From the NCBI GenBank assembly GCA_009760855.2, contig WPIO01000128.1, forward strand, positions 207,501 to 260,000: a DNA stretch of 52,500 nt, written 5' to 3'. A program made the translations under genes and the position numbers. Origin of the DNA: Cristatella mucedo. Its lineage: Eukaryota; Bryozoa; Phylactolaemata; Cristatellidae. Every line of letters starts with the position of its first letter. The stretch's first letter is position 1. The notes under the pieces were generated by a model that was not told the origin of the DNA, searched no databases, and saw nothing but the letters and a program-made list of their open reading frames with translations. Positions 33,010-44,455 of the stretch are shown here, in pieces.

Positions 33010-33345
33010 ATTCAGCCGAGCGACCGCCGTCTTCTCAGTGAACCTCTGCAGTTTCAAAAGAAACTAACAACGCATCTATTTACCAAAGCATTTAGTGGGT
33101 TCATGCTATTCACCTTTTATGTGGTTATGCGTGCTGACACTGTGCATGCATACTGCCTCTAACCACACTTACATGCTGACCCTGTGCATGTCACCCCAAA
33201 CCATGCTATTTTTGCTGTTTATTGAGCACGCTGCCACCAACCATTCGATCTTGCTTCCTGTGCAGCAAATGTAAAGTGCGTAGAAAGAAGTTGAGTTTTC
33301 TGAGGGTGCTATATCAAATGTATTCTTACTACTGCTACTACCATT
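33010..33345 (+). mobile_element. LINE-A 3' portion
   Basis: It starts with the last ORF residues (QFQKKLTTHLFTKAFSG, matching FKRNLKTYLFRTAFSG of the young copies). The full 3' UTR with GCGTGCTGACACTGTGCATG follows, then a diverged stem-loop (AAAGTGCGTAGAAAGAAGTT...GAGGGTGCTAT) and an ATT/ACT tail. It lies head-on to a SINE-B copy on the other strand. Confidence 0.92.
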
Positions 33346-33834
33346 TTATTGCAGTACGTATTAATTTGAATGCGAACATGCTTTCAGCCAGCAGCAGTAC
33401 CGCTTGGCACGTAAGCCTTCTGACAGATGGTACCTTGAACGCAGCACTTTGCAGCCGACTCGCCATAGTATTCGGACCTCACTAGACCCGCAGCCAGACG
33501 GGTCACGGCTCAAGGGTCACTAAATGCCCATCCATGCGGCCATCTGAAGGCACGTGCACACCTACGTCACTCTCGTAACTACCCGCTAAAGTGCAATATT
33601 GCTTGACTAGAATTCAACTGGCTGTAGAACGCGATACATTTTCTAGGATGCGCAGAAATCGGTCTATGGAAGTTTCTCGGAAGAAATTTCAATTGGGTCG
33701 AGCTGAGACGTGTGAAACCAATGGCAAACCCAAGCTGGTGCCAAATCGTCAGGTTCTGTGGCTAACCGCGACCTAAATATGCTAGATCGCAGATATACAG
33801 AGTACATAGGGCACGCTGTTCTGCCGAACAACTG
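33346..33834. other. Unassigned stretch, no gene seen
   Basis: No recognisable feature. Confidence 0.45.
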
Positions 33835-34018
33835 CCGGCCGTGATAGCCCCGGAGGCAGGGTGCTCGTTCTTCATGAACCGAGGTCGTGGGTTCGAATCC
33901 TGGAGTGGAGGCGATCCTTTAATGCCAACTGCAAGCCAGTTGGCGAAGGCCATTAAGGCTCTTCTGCCGCTATAAAAATGAGGCTGTTAAATCTGATAAT
34001 ACTTATCTATCTATCAGA
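33835..34018 (+). mobile_element. SINE-C copy, well preserved
   Basis: GTGATAGCCCCGGAGGCAGGG begins the tRNA-like head. GGTTCGAATCC at 33,891-33,901 is a perfect pol III B box. The body TTTAATGCCAACTGCAAGCC and the tail GGCTCTTCTGCCGCTATAAA then AATGAGGCTGTTAAATCTGA follow, and it ends in TATCTATCTATC. The tail does not resemble LINE-A or LINE-D ends. Confidence 0.85.
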
Positions 34019-35329
34019 TGCCAATGCAGTGCGGTATTCGTACAGCTGCGGGCCAGCAAACAAATCGCTAATGCGGCTAGCGGCGTCGCGTTCGACGCAC
34101 GCGACCTCGCATCCTTGACCTTGACCTGTGCATCGTTGAGTAAATTCCCAGCGGTTGCATCCGCTCGTCTTTTCGAGCTCATTTGAGCGACAAGTAACAT
34201 GCTGCAAGCACTGCAGCGTCCTTGCGTGACGACAACTAACCTCGAATGTCGTCTTTTAGAGCGTCTCTCAGCCACGATCAAGTAAGCTTCTAAATGCACA
34301 CGAATAATGTTTGTGGGACGGATGGAACTCGGGATTTTAGAAAAGCGTGAAGAACGCAAAATTTCAAGCGTAAAGAAAAAGTCACGTGTACTTACCTGAC
34401 ATGGTTGCTGACGACGAGACCCAGCCGAGAGACTAAAGATTTAGCGATCCTATAGCTATTCACATTACCCTCTGTGCTTATGTAGCCGGACCGTGTCGTC
34501 AGTTGGCCGTAATCGCATTTATCGCCTCTTCGACCCGTGCCTTTCAATATAGCGACAATTGTTTTTTATACAGATATTCATGGAGAATTGCTCCCATGGT
34601 TAATGTCGTAGTCACTGCGAGGTTTCGAAGGAAATGAGTTTTTCTTGAAGGCGGCGAAGAGCGGTCTTATTTACCTTATTTTGTAGGTATTGTGTGGCAT
34701 CGCGCCGCATGTGGTCGTTAGAAAAGTACAACTAAAGAATAGAAAAACCGAATGTAAATTCTAATAGTTTCAGAATGTCACGAGAGTTCCAACCGACAAA
34801 TTAGTTTCTCGAAATAGTCCGGAGAGTTTCAAAGGCCTGTTAACTTCAACGTTGCGTAATTAAAATAAAGTGCGGAAAGCCTTTTCAAGAGTTTAGGGCT
34901 CAAGCCACGATCTGAAATGCGTCTTACGATTATAAATATCACTTAATTATGCGTCTCGACTCCGCGAGTAACATATTGCTCGCCTTATTTAACTCAGCAC
35001 GGAGAGCGTGAAACCAACAACGTTAACTGAGACCTCTTGGTGGTGTCTGCCGCGATATCGCCTACTTATTTAGATTAGAATTGCATCTGGAAATACTGCC
35101 ATCCAGGCTTGTAATCCTCATTGTCAAACCGAAAGGTTGTATGTTTCTCATCTTTTATTTTGAAATTTTGAATTTTATATTTTGTATTTTGAAATTAAGA
35201 AGGAACACAAATATCGCAAGTGGTGAGGGCTCTCCTCGTGAATCTTAGGATAGTTTAGGTCCTATCTCAGTTGGAGACTCCAGAGCAGGATGATGGGGAC
35301 GGACAAAAGTCATCAAAGGAAGTACTGAA
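34019..35329. other. 1.3-kb stretch with a possible start codon and splice donor, otherwise unassigned
   Basis: On the minus strand, ATGTCAGGTAAGTAC spans 34,402 down to 34,388: an ATG followed at once by a consensus donor (CAG|GTAAGT). A minus-strand frame at 34,003-34,359 includes MSSKRRADATAGNLLNDAQ but has no recognised domain. No confident exon set can be drawn. Confidence 0.3.
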
Positions 35330-35650
35330 GTACGATGTAACACAGGGCTCTGCGCTTGGCTCGCTTCTTTTAACGGTTAATACTCTCCCTCATGTGATTG
35401 ATGTGATTGCCAGGCACAATACAAGCTTTCACTTCTAGGCAGATGACACTCAGTTGTACATTTTCTTTTATTCCTTCCAGCTCTTCAGGGCGTGGAATTC
35501 TCTCAACTCCTTTAATACATGTATTGATGAAATCCGCATAAGGATAAAGCAAACTTTCTTAAATTATATGACGATAAAATCAAGTTACCAGTTATGGGCA
35601 AACCAAGTGTGATTCAGAAATGGGAAAACTTAACGCTCAAAATCGACTCT
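35330..35650 (+). mobile_element. LINE-A reverse-transcriptase fragment
   Basis: The frame starts QGSALGSLLLTVNTLPHVIDV, then SFHF*ADDTQLYIFF, where the palm YADD tyrosine codon has become a stop. ATGGGCAAACCAAGTGTG and GATTCAGAAATGGG follow, matching the minus strand of the 51.8-kb copy. It is a palm-to-thumb fragment with no 3' end of its own. A tail in the opposite orientation abuts it. Confidence 0.87.
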
Positions 35651-35730
35651 AATAATAAGAATTATGATAACGCACTTGATAAAGCCCCCTCATAAGAGAG
35701 AGAGACTCTCTTTGCTAGGCTCTGCTAGGC
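35651..35730 (-). mobile_element. LINE-A 3'-tail fragment
   Basis: A TAATAATAAG tail, GCACTTGATAAAGCCCCCTC and a degenerate GAGAGACTCTCTTTGCTAGG block. Confidence 0.72.
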
Positions 35731-35764
35731 TTGGCGACGCCAAGGACGCCGTCTTTCTTCTCGT

Positions 35765-35814
35765 GGCACAACTGGCCGAGCGGCCCGAGCCGCGCACGCT
35801 CGGCCAGTTGTGCC
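35765..35814. repeat. Perfect 18-bp inverted repeat
   Basis: GGCACAACTGGCCGAGCG at 35,765-35,782 is exactly complementary to 35,797-35,814 with a GC-rich 14-base spacer. It lies 22 bp before a CCTGA array. Confidence 0.96.
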
Positions 35815-35835
35815 AATCGCGCGCTGCTTGCTCCA

Positions 35836-35916
35836 CCTGACCTGACCTGACCTGACCTGACCTGACCTGACCTGACCTGACCTGACCTGACCTGACCTGA
35901 CCTGACCTGACCTGAC
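35836..35916. repeat. (CCTGA)n array, about 16 units
   Basis: A perfect pentanucleotide repeat. The minus strand reads AGGTC repeats (Ser-Gly-Gln-Val-Arg in translation). Confidence 0.98.
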
Positions 35917-36375
35917 GGTTGAGTGGCTATTCATTGTTGCCACCCTTATCCCGCCTCCGCAATGTGGCCATTGCTTTTTTGACAGCGATTGGCTGCTGTT
36001 GTTCAACCATTGCTACTCGTACTCTTGCATCCAGTTCAATGCTACCAAACTGCCGCCGTACACTTTTGTCTATCCCGAGCATCTATGGTTCGTTTGTAAA
36101 GCTACGAGGTCGGGCATCGAGCACGGCCGCACCCTAACTCGCAAAGTGCTCGTCTTCCTATCAGCGAAATAAGAGACACTAAATAATAATAATATAATGC
36201 AATATATATATATATATTATAAAATAAATATACATTTTAAATATATTAACAAGTCACTGTACCTTAGCCGAAGGAGTGTATGTAATTATATACATATATA
36301 ATATATATATTTGTACATATATAGTATATATAATATATTTCATTAAATATATAATATAATAAAAATAAGCATATA
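35917..36375. other. Unassigned, ending in AT-rich low-complexity DNA
   Basis: 35,917-36,170 has no recognised feature. 36,180-36,375 is TATATA-rich with many short inverted repeats. Confidence 0.5.
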
Positions 36376-36665
36376 TTAGGTGCAAAACTCTGCATCAAGG
36401 CGCGTGTGCAGCAAGCGTCTTAAGGGCTGTGCTCTCCAATCTGCCACCTGCCGGCAATCCCGGCGGCGGCGGCGAGCTGAGCTTCTTCTACCGGCGTCCG
36501 TCGCCTGCAAGGTGACGTACCTCCGGTTCGCCTCGCGCGCTGCTGCTGCACTGCGCGCGAGACCAGTGGGGGAGCCGCGGATAATGCGACGTCGAGGTCC
36601 ACCCACGTCGCAAAGCCGTCCGTCCGCGGAGGCGGGTGGCCCACGCGAGTAGCGCCGGGACGGGA
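36376..36665. other. CpG-rich block, no gene confirmed
   Basis: CpG-dense sequence open on both strands (90 residues plus, about 100 minus). No domain is recognised. It could be a CpG island. Confidence 0.35.
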
Positions 36666-36904
36666 TATTAGTATTACTGTACATTTAATTACACTGCGAT
36701 AGCCAATCAGTGAACAGCGCGCTCTGCGGCTTAGTTTCACAACGCCTGATTCATTTGGAAAAAGTTGTTGCCCACACACAAGGAACGGTCGAGCGGCTGC
36801 ACCTGGAGTTGAAAGAATCGCGGGGGTGTGCGAATACGTCGGCCTAAAGTCCATACATACAGCAATTTTGATTATAATTTTAATACATGGTTGTACAATT
36901 GAAA

Positions 36905-37030
36905 CATACAATCGAGCGCACGCTGTTTCACTCTCACTTTCTCGATTAACTTTATACTGAAAATATTTGAAAAGTCGCGACAGAGTGAAGCGGCGACAGT
37001 CGAAGCGCGAAGCAGCGAGGGACGACTGTA
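36905..37030. mobile_element. Right end of a second MITE of the 25.6-kb family
   Basis: CGAGCGCACGCTG, CGCGACAGAGTGAAGC, GACAGTCGAAGCGCGAAG and the terminus GAGGGACGACTG (ending 37,028) match the inverted repeat of the 25.6-kb MITE, followed by a TA. The terminus is cleaner than the right end of that copy. No matching left end was found upstream, so the element is truncated. Confidence 0.88.
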
Positions 37031-37146
37031 TTGCATTCAGCGCCTTCAGCAAATCCTCCTCAGCGCGAAGGCCACGGTTGACGTTGATCCGAGTTTCCGC
37101 GCTTGGCGCAATGAGATAAGCCGTCCGGGTAGGGCCTCTGAAGAGC

Positions 37147-37273
37147 TAGGGGGCGTAGCTAGGGGGCGTAGCTAGGGGGCGTAGCTAGGGGGCGTAGCTA
37201 GGGGGGCGTAGCTAGGGGGCGTAGCTAGGGGGCGTAGCTAGGGGGCGTAGCTAGGGGGCGTAGCTAGGGGGCG
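37147..37273. repeat. 13-bp G-rich minisatellite, about 10 units
   Basis: Unit CTAGGGGGCGTAG repeated nearly without change; one unit has six G's. Each unit brings a G5 run separated by eight bases. Confidence 0.98.
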
Positions 37274-37900
37274 CTTGGCTCATGACGAGCAACAGCAGCT
37301 CTCAGAGACCAGCCAGCTGTCCGCGAGTTGCAGAAAGAAGTCTACGCCAGATTCTCTGCGCGTCTCGCTCACAGTCGCGAGCTCCGCAGACGAAATTGCA
37401 ATAGGGGAAGCCGGAAAGTTGACCGGCAGTCTGACAGGATCTGGCTGACAGTCTCTCAGGACCGGCAGCCGGACAGGCCTGTCCACCGGATATCCGGCAA
37501 GCGAGCGCGAGAGGCGGCGGCTGCTCGGCTTCCGTCCGACCCTTCTCGGCCGCCGTCGCCGCAAGGCGTCGCTCGCTTGCTCGCTCGCTCGCCAGGCGGC
37601 GCCGAGCGCCGGCTCCTCGGCTGGCCGCGGACAGCGACGTCGGCAGCGACGCGACGCGACGCGACCGCTCCGGCTGCGCGCAGCCGCTAACCGGTTTCGC
37701 AGGCGACGAAGAACGCGGCCGCTGAGCCGCAGCTCGCGCGCGCTTTCGTCGGCGACGACGTCGTCTCGCGCCGCCTCTCACGCCCCGAGCGACGAGCTTG
37801 CGGCATCGAACTGACTTCGTAAGAAAAAGTGCTGCTCCCGCCGGAGCGCGGCGTGCTAGCCGCACCGGCGCGCTACGGCTCGCTCGTTACTCTAGCTCAA
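37274..37900. promoter_or_regulatory. CpG-rich block (possible CpG island)
   Basis: About 600 bp of very high CpG density with GCGACGCGACGCGACGCGAC near 37,645-37,664, bounded by AT-rich DNA on the right. It is open on both strands (187 residues minus, 120 plus), but both translations are Arg/Ala/Ser-rich as expected of GC-rich DNA. A promoter role is inference only. Confidence 0.3.
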
Positions 37901-38239
37901 CAGATGGACTCACTTCCGCCCATCAGCGGCTCTAACGGCTTCCCCTTTATAATAGAAACGCAGCTACGACTCCAGCGGATATCCGTTGCATAGAGAGCTG
38001 GTAGAGCCCCCTGGTGGAGCGCTTTTAAGTAGCTTCGAAATGGATAGTTGGCCAACAATATAATATATTATATAGTATTTACAATATAAATACATAATAT
38101 ATAATATAATATATAATAATATATTATATATTATAACATATATATATTATATACAATATAATATATTTATAATTGGCCAATAACCACCGTCGATTAGGGG
38201 TGCTGAACTTCAGCCCGTTATGCTACGGCACACGCTATC
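37901..38239. other. Unassigned, with an AT-rich patch
   Basis: 38,060-38,172 is TATAATATAT low-complexity DNA with many inverted repeats. Nothing else was recognised. Confidence 0.5.
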
Positions 38240-38418
38240 AGTAGCCATATTTTACACGTTGACACTGTGCACGTCACCTCTAACCATGTTACGCTTGTTG
38301 ACATTTCGCATGCTACTGCTACTTTTTCGGCCACGCTTTTTGTGCAGCGCATGTAAAGTGCCTAGAAAGAGATCAAGTTCTCTGAGGGCGCTGTAATGTG
38401 TATTATTATTATTATTAA
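38240..38418 (+). mobile_element. LINE-A 3'-UTR fragment
   Basis: GTTGACACTGTGCACGTCACC, GCATGTAAAGTGCCTAG, AGAGATCAAGTTCTCTGAGG, GCGCTGTAATGTG and an ATTATTATT tail. Confidence 0.9.
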
Positions 38419-38424
38419 TTGTGA

Positions 38425-38603
38425 GCCGTGATGGCACACTAGGTAAGGTGGTTGCTTTTCACGACCTCGCTCCCGAGGTCGTGGGTTCGAATCCTTCGGT
38501 GGGCGATCCTTTATCGCTGCTGCCAGCGGCGGTGATAGCCGTAAAGGTTCTTCTGCCGCTATACAAAAAGAGGCTGTCAAATCAGTTAGTACCTCTACTT
38601 TTA
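38425..38603 (+). mobile_element. SINE-C copy, well preserved
   Basis: The A-box-like TGGCACACTAGGTAAGGTGG and the perfect B box GGTTCGAATCC (38,484-38,494) are followed by GCGATCCTTTATCGC and the tail GTTCTTCTGCCGCTATACAA then AAGAGGCTGTCAAATCAG. It begins about 6 bp after the ATT tail of a LINE-A fragment. Confidence 0.88.
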
Positions 38604-38662
38604 TTAGCAATAGACTGAGTTCTTCGAGGGCGCTATACTAAATTACTATTACTATTACCAAC
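38604..38662 (+). mobile_element. LINE-A-like 3'-tail fragment
   Basis: GACTGAGTTCTTCGAGGGCG, CTATACTAAATT and an ACTATTACTATT tail directly follow the SINE-C tail. It retains only the 3' half of the stem-loop. Confidence 0.6.
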
Positions 38663-39993
38663 TATTTTGCTGCCTCTATCCTTAAGGCATGACGCAACTA
38701 CAACCAGTCCCGCCGCTACATCCGCTCCCACCACCAGTTGGCTGTTGATCAACGGCCAACTTGTCGATTGGTGCCACTGCCAGCTCTGCCGCAGCAGGCA
38801 CTAGCTTGTCACAGGCCCTTCAGCGTTCGTCAAATCAGCCATCCGTTCTTCCAACAGGTTTTGACGGCTCCTCCAAGTTTTGGCGGCTGTAGGCTATGGC
38901 GGCTGTAGGTTGCGTCGTTGCTGTTGCAATCAGAGTTCCCGCTGCTACCTGCGAGCACGAATACGGCTGTTACTCTGGACCTAAGTTACACGATCGACAA
39001 CTGCTAATTGCTTTCAATAGTTCGAATAGACTTACTGCTCGCCCGGCCACTATCCATGCAGAGAGTATTTTAAGACTGAGAGCGAGAAACCCTTCATTTT
39101 TGACGGCCTTTGGATCAGCAAAAGAATTGGGAAGTGGATGTTTAGCAAGGCAGTATGCTAAACTGAGTCGCTGACGAAGCCTAATCGTTCGATGCGAGAG
39201 CTTCTAAAAATAAGCCATTATTGCATACCAGACCTGCTCGCCCTTTCTGCGACCCGCCGATGCTGGGGCCCTTTTATCCTAGCCTAGCCGGCTCCAGAGA
39301 CGATTTGCAGCTAGAGCAAGTCACAATCGTCGCATAGACGATGCTTGCGACATAGGTGCCTGCCATTTTGGGCCGGCCGACTCTTCTGCAGAGTTCTGGC
39401 GGCCCCAAATAGCGATCGCTGTTGGTCACATTTCAGTGCAGCCGCTGGCTCGGCAGATGCATCGATTGCGCCCTCGCGGTCGCCATCACGGCAATCAGTT
39501 CTGCCAGTGCAGCCGCTAGCTGCAGCCGCTAGTCGAAGCCGCGGACGATACGTCTACGCATCCACCGTGACTGCTATCGCTGCAGCCGCCGCAATTAGTG
39601 CAGCGTCCGTAACCCCGAGGGTGCTTTCGTCAGAGCCGGTAGCCGCCGGAGCTAGATCAGCTGACGTGGTTTGACCCCCTCCGACGCAGGTAATTTCATA
39701 AAGGTCATCTGGGTGACATTAAATATTTATAATGATTATAAAAAAATGTGTACCACTCCTTAAGAGAAATTTTTATATTTCAAGGCGCTATGTATCCAAC
39801 CAGGGTTTGGTCGCCCAATGTATTTTCGATGCGATATGGCCAGTTGAGTGTCACCCGACAAGGCCAAGCATAACCTTTGACGTAAGGCCATCCGGGCGAT
39901 GACGCGCGTCAATTTTGACAGGAGGCTTGTGAACCGACGTGTGGAATCCGGATCGAATTGCTCCCGTCGAACAGCATTCGCACCCCGGCATTC
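38663..39993. other. 1.3-kb unassigned stretch
   Basis: No recognised gene. A plus-strand frame at 39,345-39,674 (109 residues) is Ala/Ser-rich and ends shortly before CAGGTAATT, which resembles a splice donor. There is no domain evidence. Confidence 0.38.
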
Positions 39994-40113
39994 GTCGACA
40001 ACGCGGCCAGCCACCGAGGGCCAGGACAAGCCGACTGTCCGAGCCTTGAAGTTAAGCACTCAGGCTGGAAAAGTACTGTGGTCAGTCCTCTGTGAAACCG
40101 CAAAGTGACTTTT
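39994..40113 (+). rRNA. 5S rRNA-like sequence, probably a pseudogene
   Basis: 5S rRNA is a roughly 120-nt pol III transcript of the large ribosomal subunit. This stretch of about 116 nt shows GGCCAGCCACC, GTCCGAGC, GAAGTTAAGCAC (internal control A box), GGCTGG and AGTACT in the order and spacing expected of a eukaryotic 5S rRNA. It ends in GTGAC followed by TTTT, a pol III terminator. The region where GGATGGGTGACC (C box) is expected instead reads GTGGTCAGTCCTCTGTGAAACC. The terminal stem pairs poorly, so a functional gene is doubtful. A 5S-derived SINE head is an alternative. No second 5S copy was seen. Confidence 0.5.
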
Positions 40114-40119
40114 CGGAGC

Positions 40120-40154
40120 TGAGAGAAAGATAGAGAGAAAGAGAGTGAATGAGT

Positions 40155-40217
<63 letters not shown>

Positions 40218-40226
40218 GAGAGAGAG
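40120..40226. repeat. (GA)n microsatellite
   Basis: A GA run with GATA, GAAA and GGGA interruptions, starting a few bases after the 5S-like sequence. Confidence 0.97.
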
Positions 40227-40961
40227 ACCAGCTAGGTATATGGTTTTCAAGCCCATACCAGGGAGGACAATTGCAGCTCTTGTGGTTCACGCCAATGCTG
40301 CTTTGGGACGAAATAACGCGATCGTTTCAAGTTGTAAACAACGACGATGCTGACGGGCACAGAGCAATCAACCGCTGAAGGTCAGCGTATTGTACGTCCT
40401 AAAAGCTACCCACCACTGACACAGAAAGCGACCTGGCCGAACGAAGCTTTGAACGATCCTGATGGAGGCGATTGATTATCAGCGGCCATGTTGTTCTTCG
40501 TATCAAGTTCACGAGGAGGCCGCAGCGAACGCAGCTAACAAATGCATCATCCATCGACTGCGACCCAGCTGATTAGTTGGACCAGTTATGGAACTACAGC
40601 CGGTCGATCAAGCAGCGACCCCAGTTGGGTCATGTTCGCCTAGCCCTCACTATTTAGGGTGAAGACCTGCAATACTTGCGAAACTGAGACACCCGAACAG
40701 TACATCGCAACAAGAAACCTCGACTTTTAAAATGTGAATCTCCTGACCTGAGTATTACTGAGTGACACAGAAGGCAGAGCAGCTGTCACGGGCGTAGACA
40801 CGTGCTCTTCTGACAGTGTGAGCAGCCGCTAAAGAAATCTCTGGCTCTCACCTCACACATGCTCCTGCAATGACATGCGTGCCCTACACTATTCACTTCA
40901 AGCTCACTTCCCATTCGACGTCTCTCCTTTTAGTCTCACTCTTAATCTTTCCCATCTCCTC

Positions 40962-40962
<1 letters not shown>
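40227..40962. other. Unassigned stretch, no gene seen
   Basis: No recognisable feature. Confidence 0.45.

Positions 40963-41053
<91 letters not shown>
40963..41053. repeat. (TGTC)n(TC)n compound microsatellite
   Basis: About 11 TGTC units followed by about 23 TC units. Confidence 0.98.
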
Positions 41054-41058
<5 letters not shown>

Positions 41059-42165
41059 GCTTGAACAGGAATGTATCTCTCTGTGATTGCTTGAGAGTCT
41101 ATGTGGGAGCTTGCTTGTGCATAGTGCGTGCGGGTAGGCTCACCTCCTTATCTCCCTCACGCGCTCACTCACCTTCTCTATCTACTTTGCTTCTATTACT
41201 CTCTTCCCTGTCATCCCGCTGCCACTGCTGCTGCTGCCTGCTGTCCAATCCCTCGGCCTCCGCTGCCCTGGTCAAATCCTGGTCCTGCACCGCCGCTTCC
41301 CTGACCTCGACCTTCCCTGACCTTCCCTCGCCTCATTCTCTCGTTCTGCTTTTTTTGCGTACGTCCCTCATCCTTATTTCTCGTCCTGTTTCGCCGCGAC
41401 TCCTGCTGCCTAGGCGTTAGCTGACGAAGCCAGGCCCCCGGCGTCCGAGGCCCCGGCGACGAGGCCGATAACTCTTACCGCCGAATGTCTTCGAATATGG
41501 ACGAAGTAGCCAGGTTCGTGCCCCCTTTTTCGCGCTCTAAGACTGAGCCTGCCACCGTTAATCCGGCGCCTGACGTCGGGCGGCGGACGATCGCCGCTCG
41601 CTCGCTGGTCCTCGGCTCGTTGTCCTATCGCGGCAGCAGCCGCGCGTGAACCTCGGCGAAGAATGACCCGTCTGCGGCCAATGCGGCAGCCTTCGCCCAG
41701 CCGCAGGAGAGTTGAGGGTGTTAGGCAGTTCAGGGCGTCGACGGTGGCGTTGGCAGCAGCTAAGTTGGCAGCAGCGGTGGCGACCCGCCCGAGGCGACAC
41801 CCGGAACCGCTCCACGAGCGGTCGAGAGGGCCGTGAGCAAGGTGAGGGTCGTATCGCGATTTTCGTTTATTTGATGTGCCAGCTTGACGTCAGCTGTCTG
41901 GAAAGCGCAATCGAAATCGCAAAGGGACCGATTCGGCACGCTCTAATTTTTGGGTCGGTTAATCACGTGTACCGTGATGCTTAAAGACTGTTGGGGACCT
42001 GGAGCGCTTACGTCTGAGGACTATAGATTTACCAGGTGGTACCGCGGGCAACTCCTTAATGGACGCTCTGGACGAGTGTGCAGAGCTCGCGGGAGGCGTA
42101 CAGCATCCCCAGCGATGCCCGGCTACTTACCGTATTAGAGCTGGAAATGTCTGTACGGCACGCAT
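41054..42165. other. Partly CpG-rich stretch, no gene confirmed
   Basis: 41,400-41,830 is CpG-rich. A small plus-strand frame beginning MSSNMDEVARFVPPF at 41,485 runs about 54 residues in otherwise normal codon use, but no family is recognised. 42,166 onward is a LINE-D tail. Confidence 0.33.
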
Positions 42166-42445
42166 GTAATGTAATGTAATGCAATGTATCTCCGTCAGTA
42201 ACTCCACAAAGTCATAAAGACCACGTGGGTGTTACGCAGGAGAGTTTTGTATAGCGCACTCACAGCCTAAGCGGCTTTCGGTACGCATTCGGTAGCCAAC
42301 AGACTTCGTCTCACGCAACAAAGAGAAAGTGGGAAGCGTAGCAGAGTCAGGAGAGCAGTTGAGGTAGTGAGTAGCATGGAAGTAGCAGCTCAGGACCGCT
42401 GAAAAGGATGTGCCATAGTCGGCAGTAGGAGAGTAGTTGCAAACT
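42166..42445 (-). mobile_element. LINE-D 3' fragment
   Basis: An AATGTAATGTAATGCAATG tail, the 3' UTR (CTCCGTCAGTAACTCC) and the last 65 or so ORF residues (YSPTADYGTSFSAVL to CECAIQNSPA) on the minus strand. Truncated at about 42,440. Confidence 0.93.
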
Positions 42446-44287
<1,842 letters not shown>

Positions 44288-44455
44288 CTGCACTTGCGTT
44301 TCCTGTACAAGGTCAAGGTCGACGCTCTTCAGTCCACCGCGAATCGCCGCCTGGCGGATATGCCAGCCGGAAAGTTTCGTGTCAGCAAGCTGTGCAAGGC
44401 CGCTAAATCTTACGTTCGGAAGAGGAATGACCAATCCGAAACCAAGCAGAGGTGG
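44288..44455 (+). CDS. Possible exon of unknown function
   Basis: After the acceptor-like CCTTGCTTCTACAG (ending 44,287), an open frame of 56 codons begins LHLRFLYKVKVDALQSTAN and ends SYVRKRNDQSETKQRW before a stop at 44,456-44,458. Composition is lysine/arginine-rich and balanced, third positions are largely G or C (CTG, AAG, GTC, GCC), and no simple repeat is involved. A GTGGTG donor-like site overlaps the end. No family is recognised. It could be a host exon, a piece of an unrecognised transposon, or chance. Confidence 0.25.

Noticed and set aside
35765-35814. Rho-independent terminator or riboswitch-like hairpin
   Set aside because: No T run or adjacent gene, and bacterial-type termination does not apply here.
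37302-37865. 187-residue minus-strand frame in the CpG block
   Set aside because: Arg/Ala/Ser composition is what GC-rich DNA yields by chance, and the opposite strand is also open.
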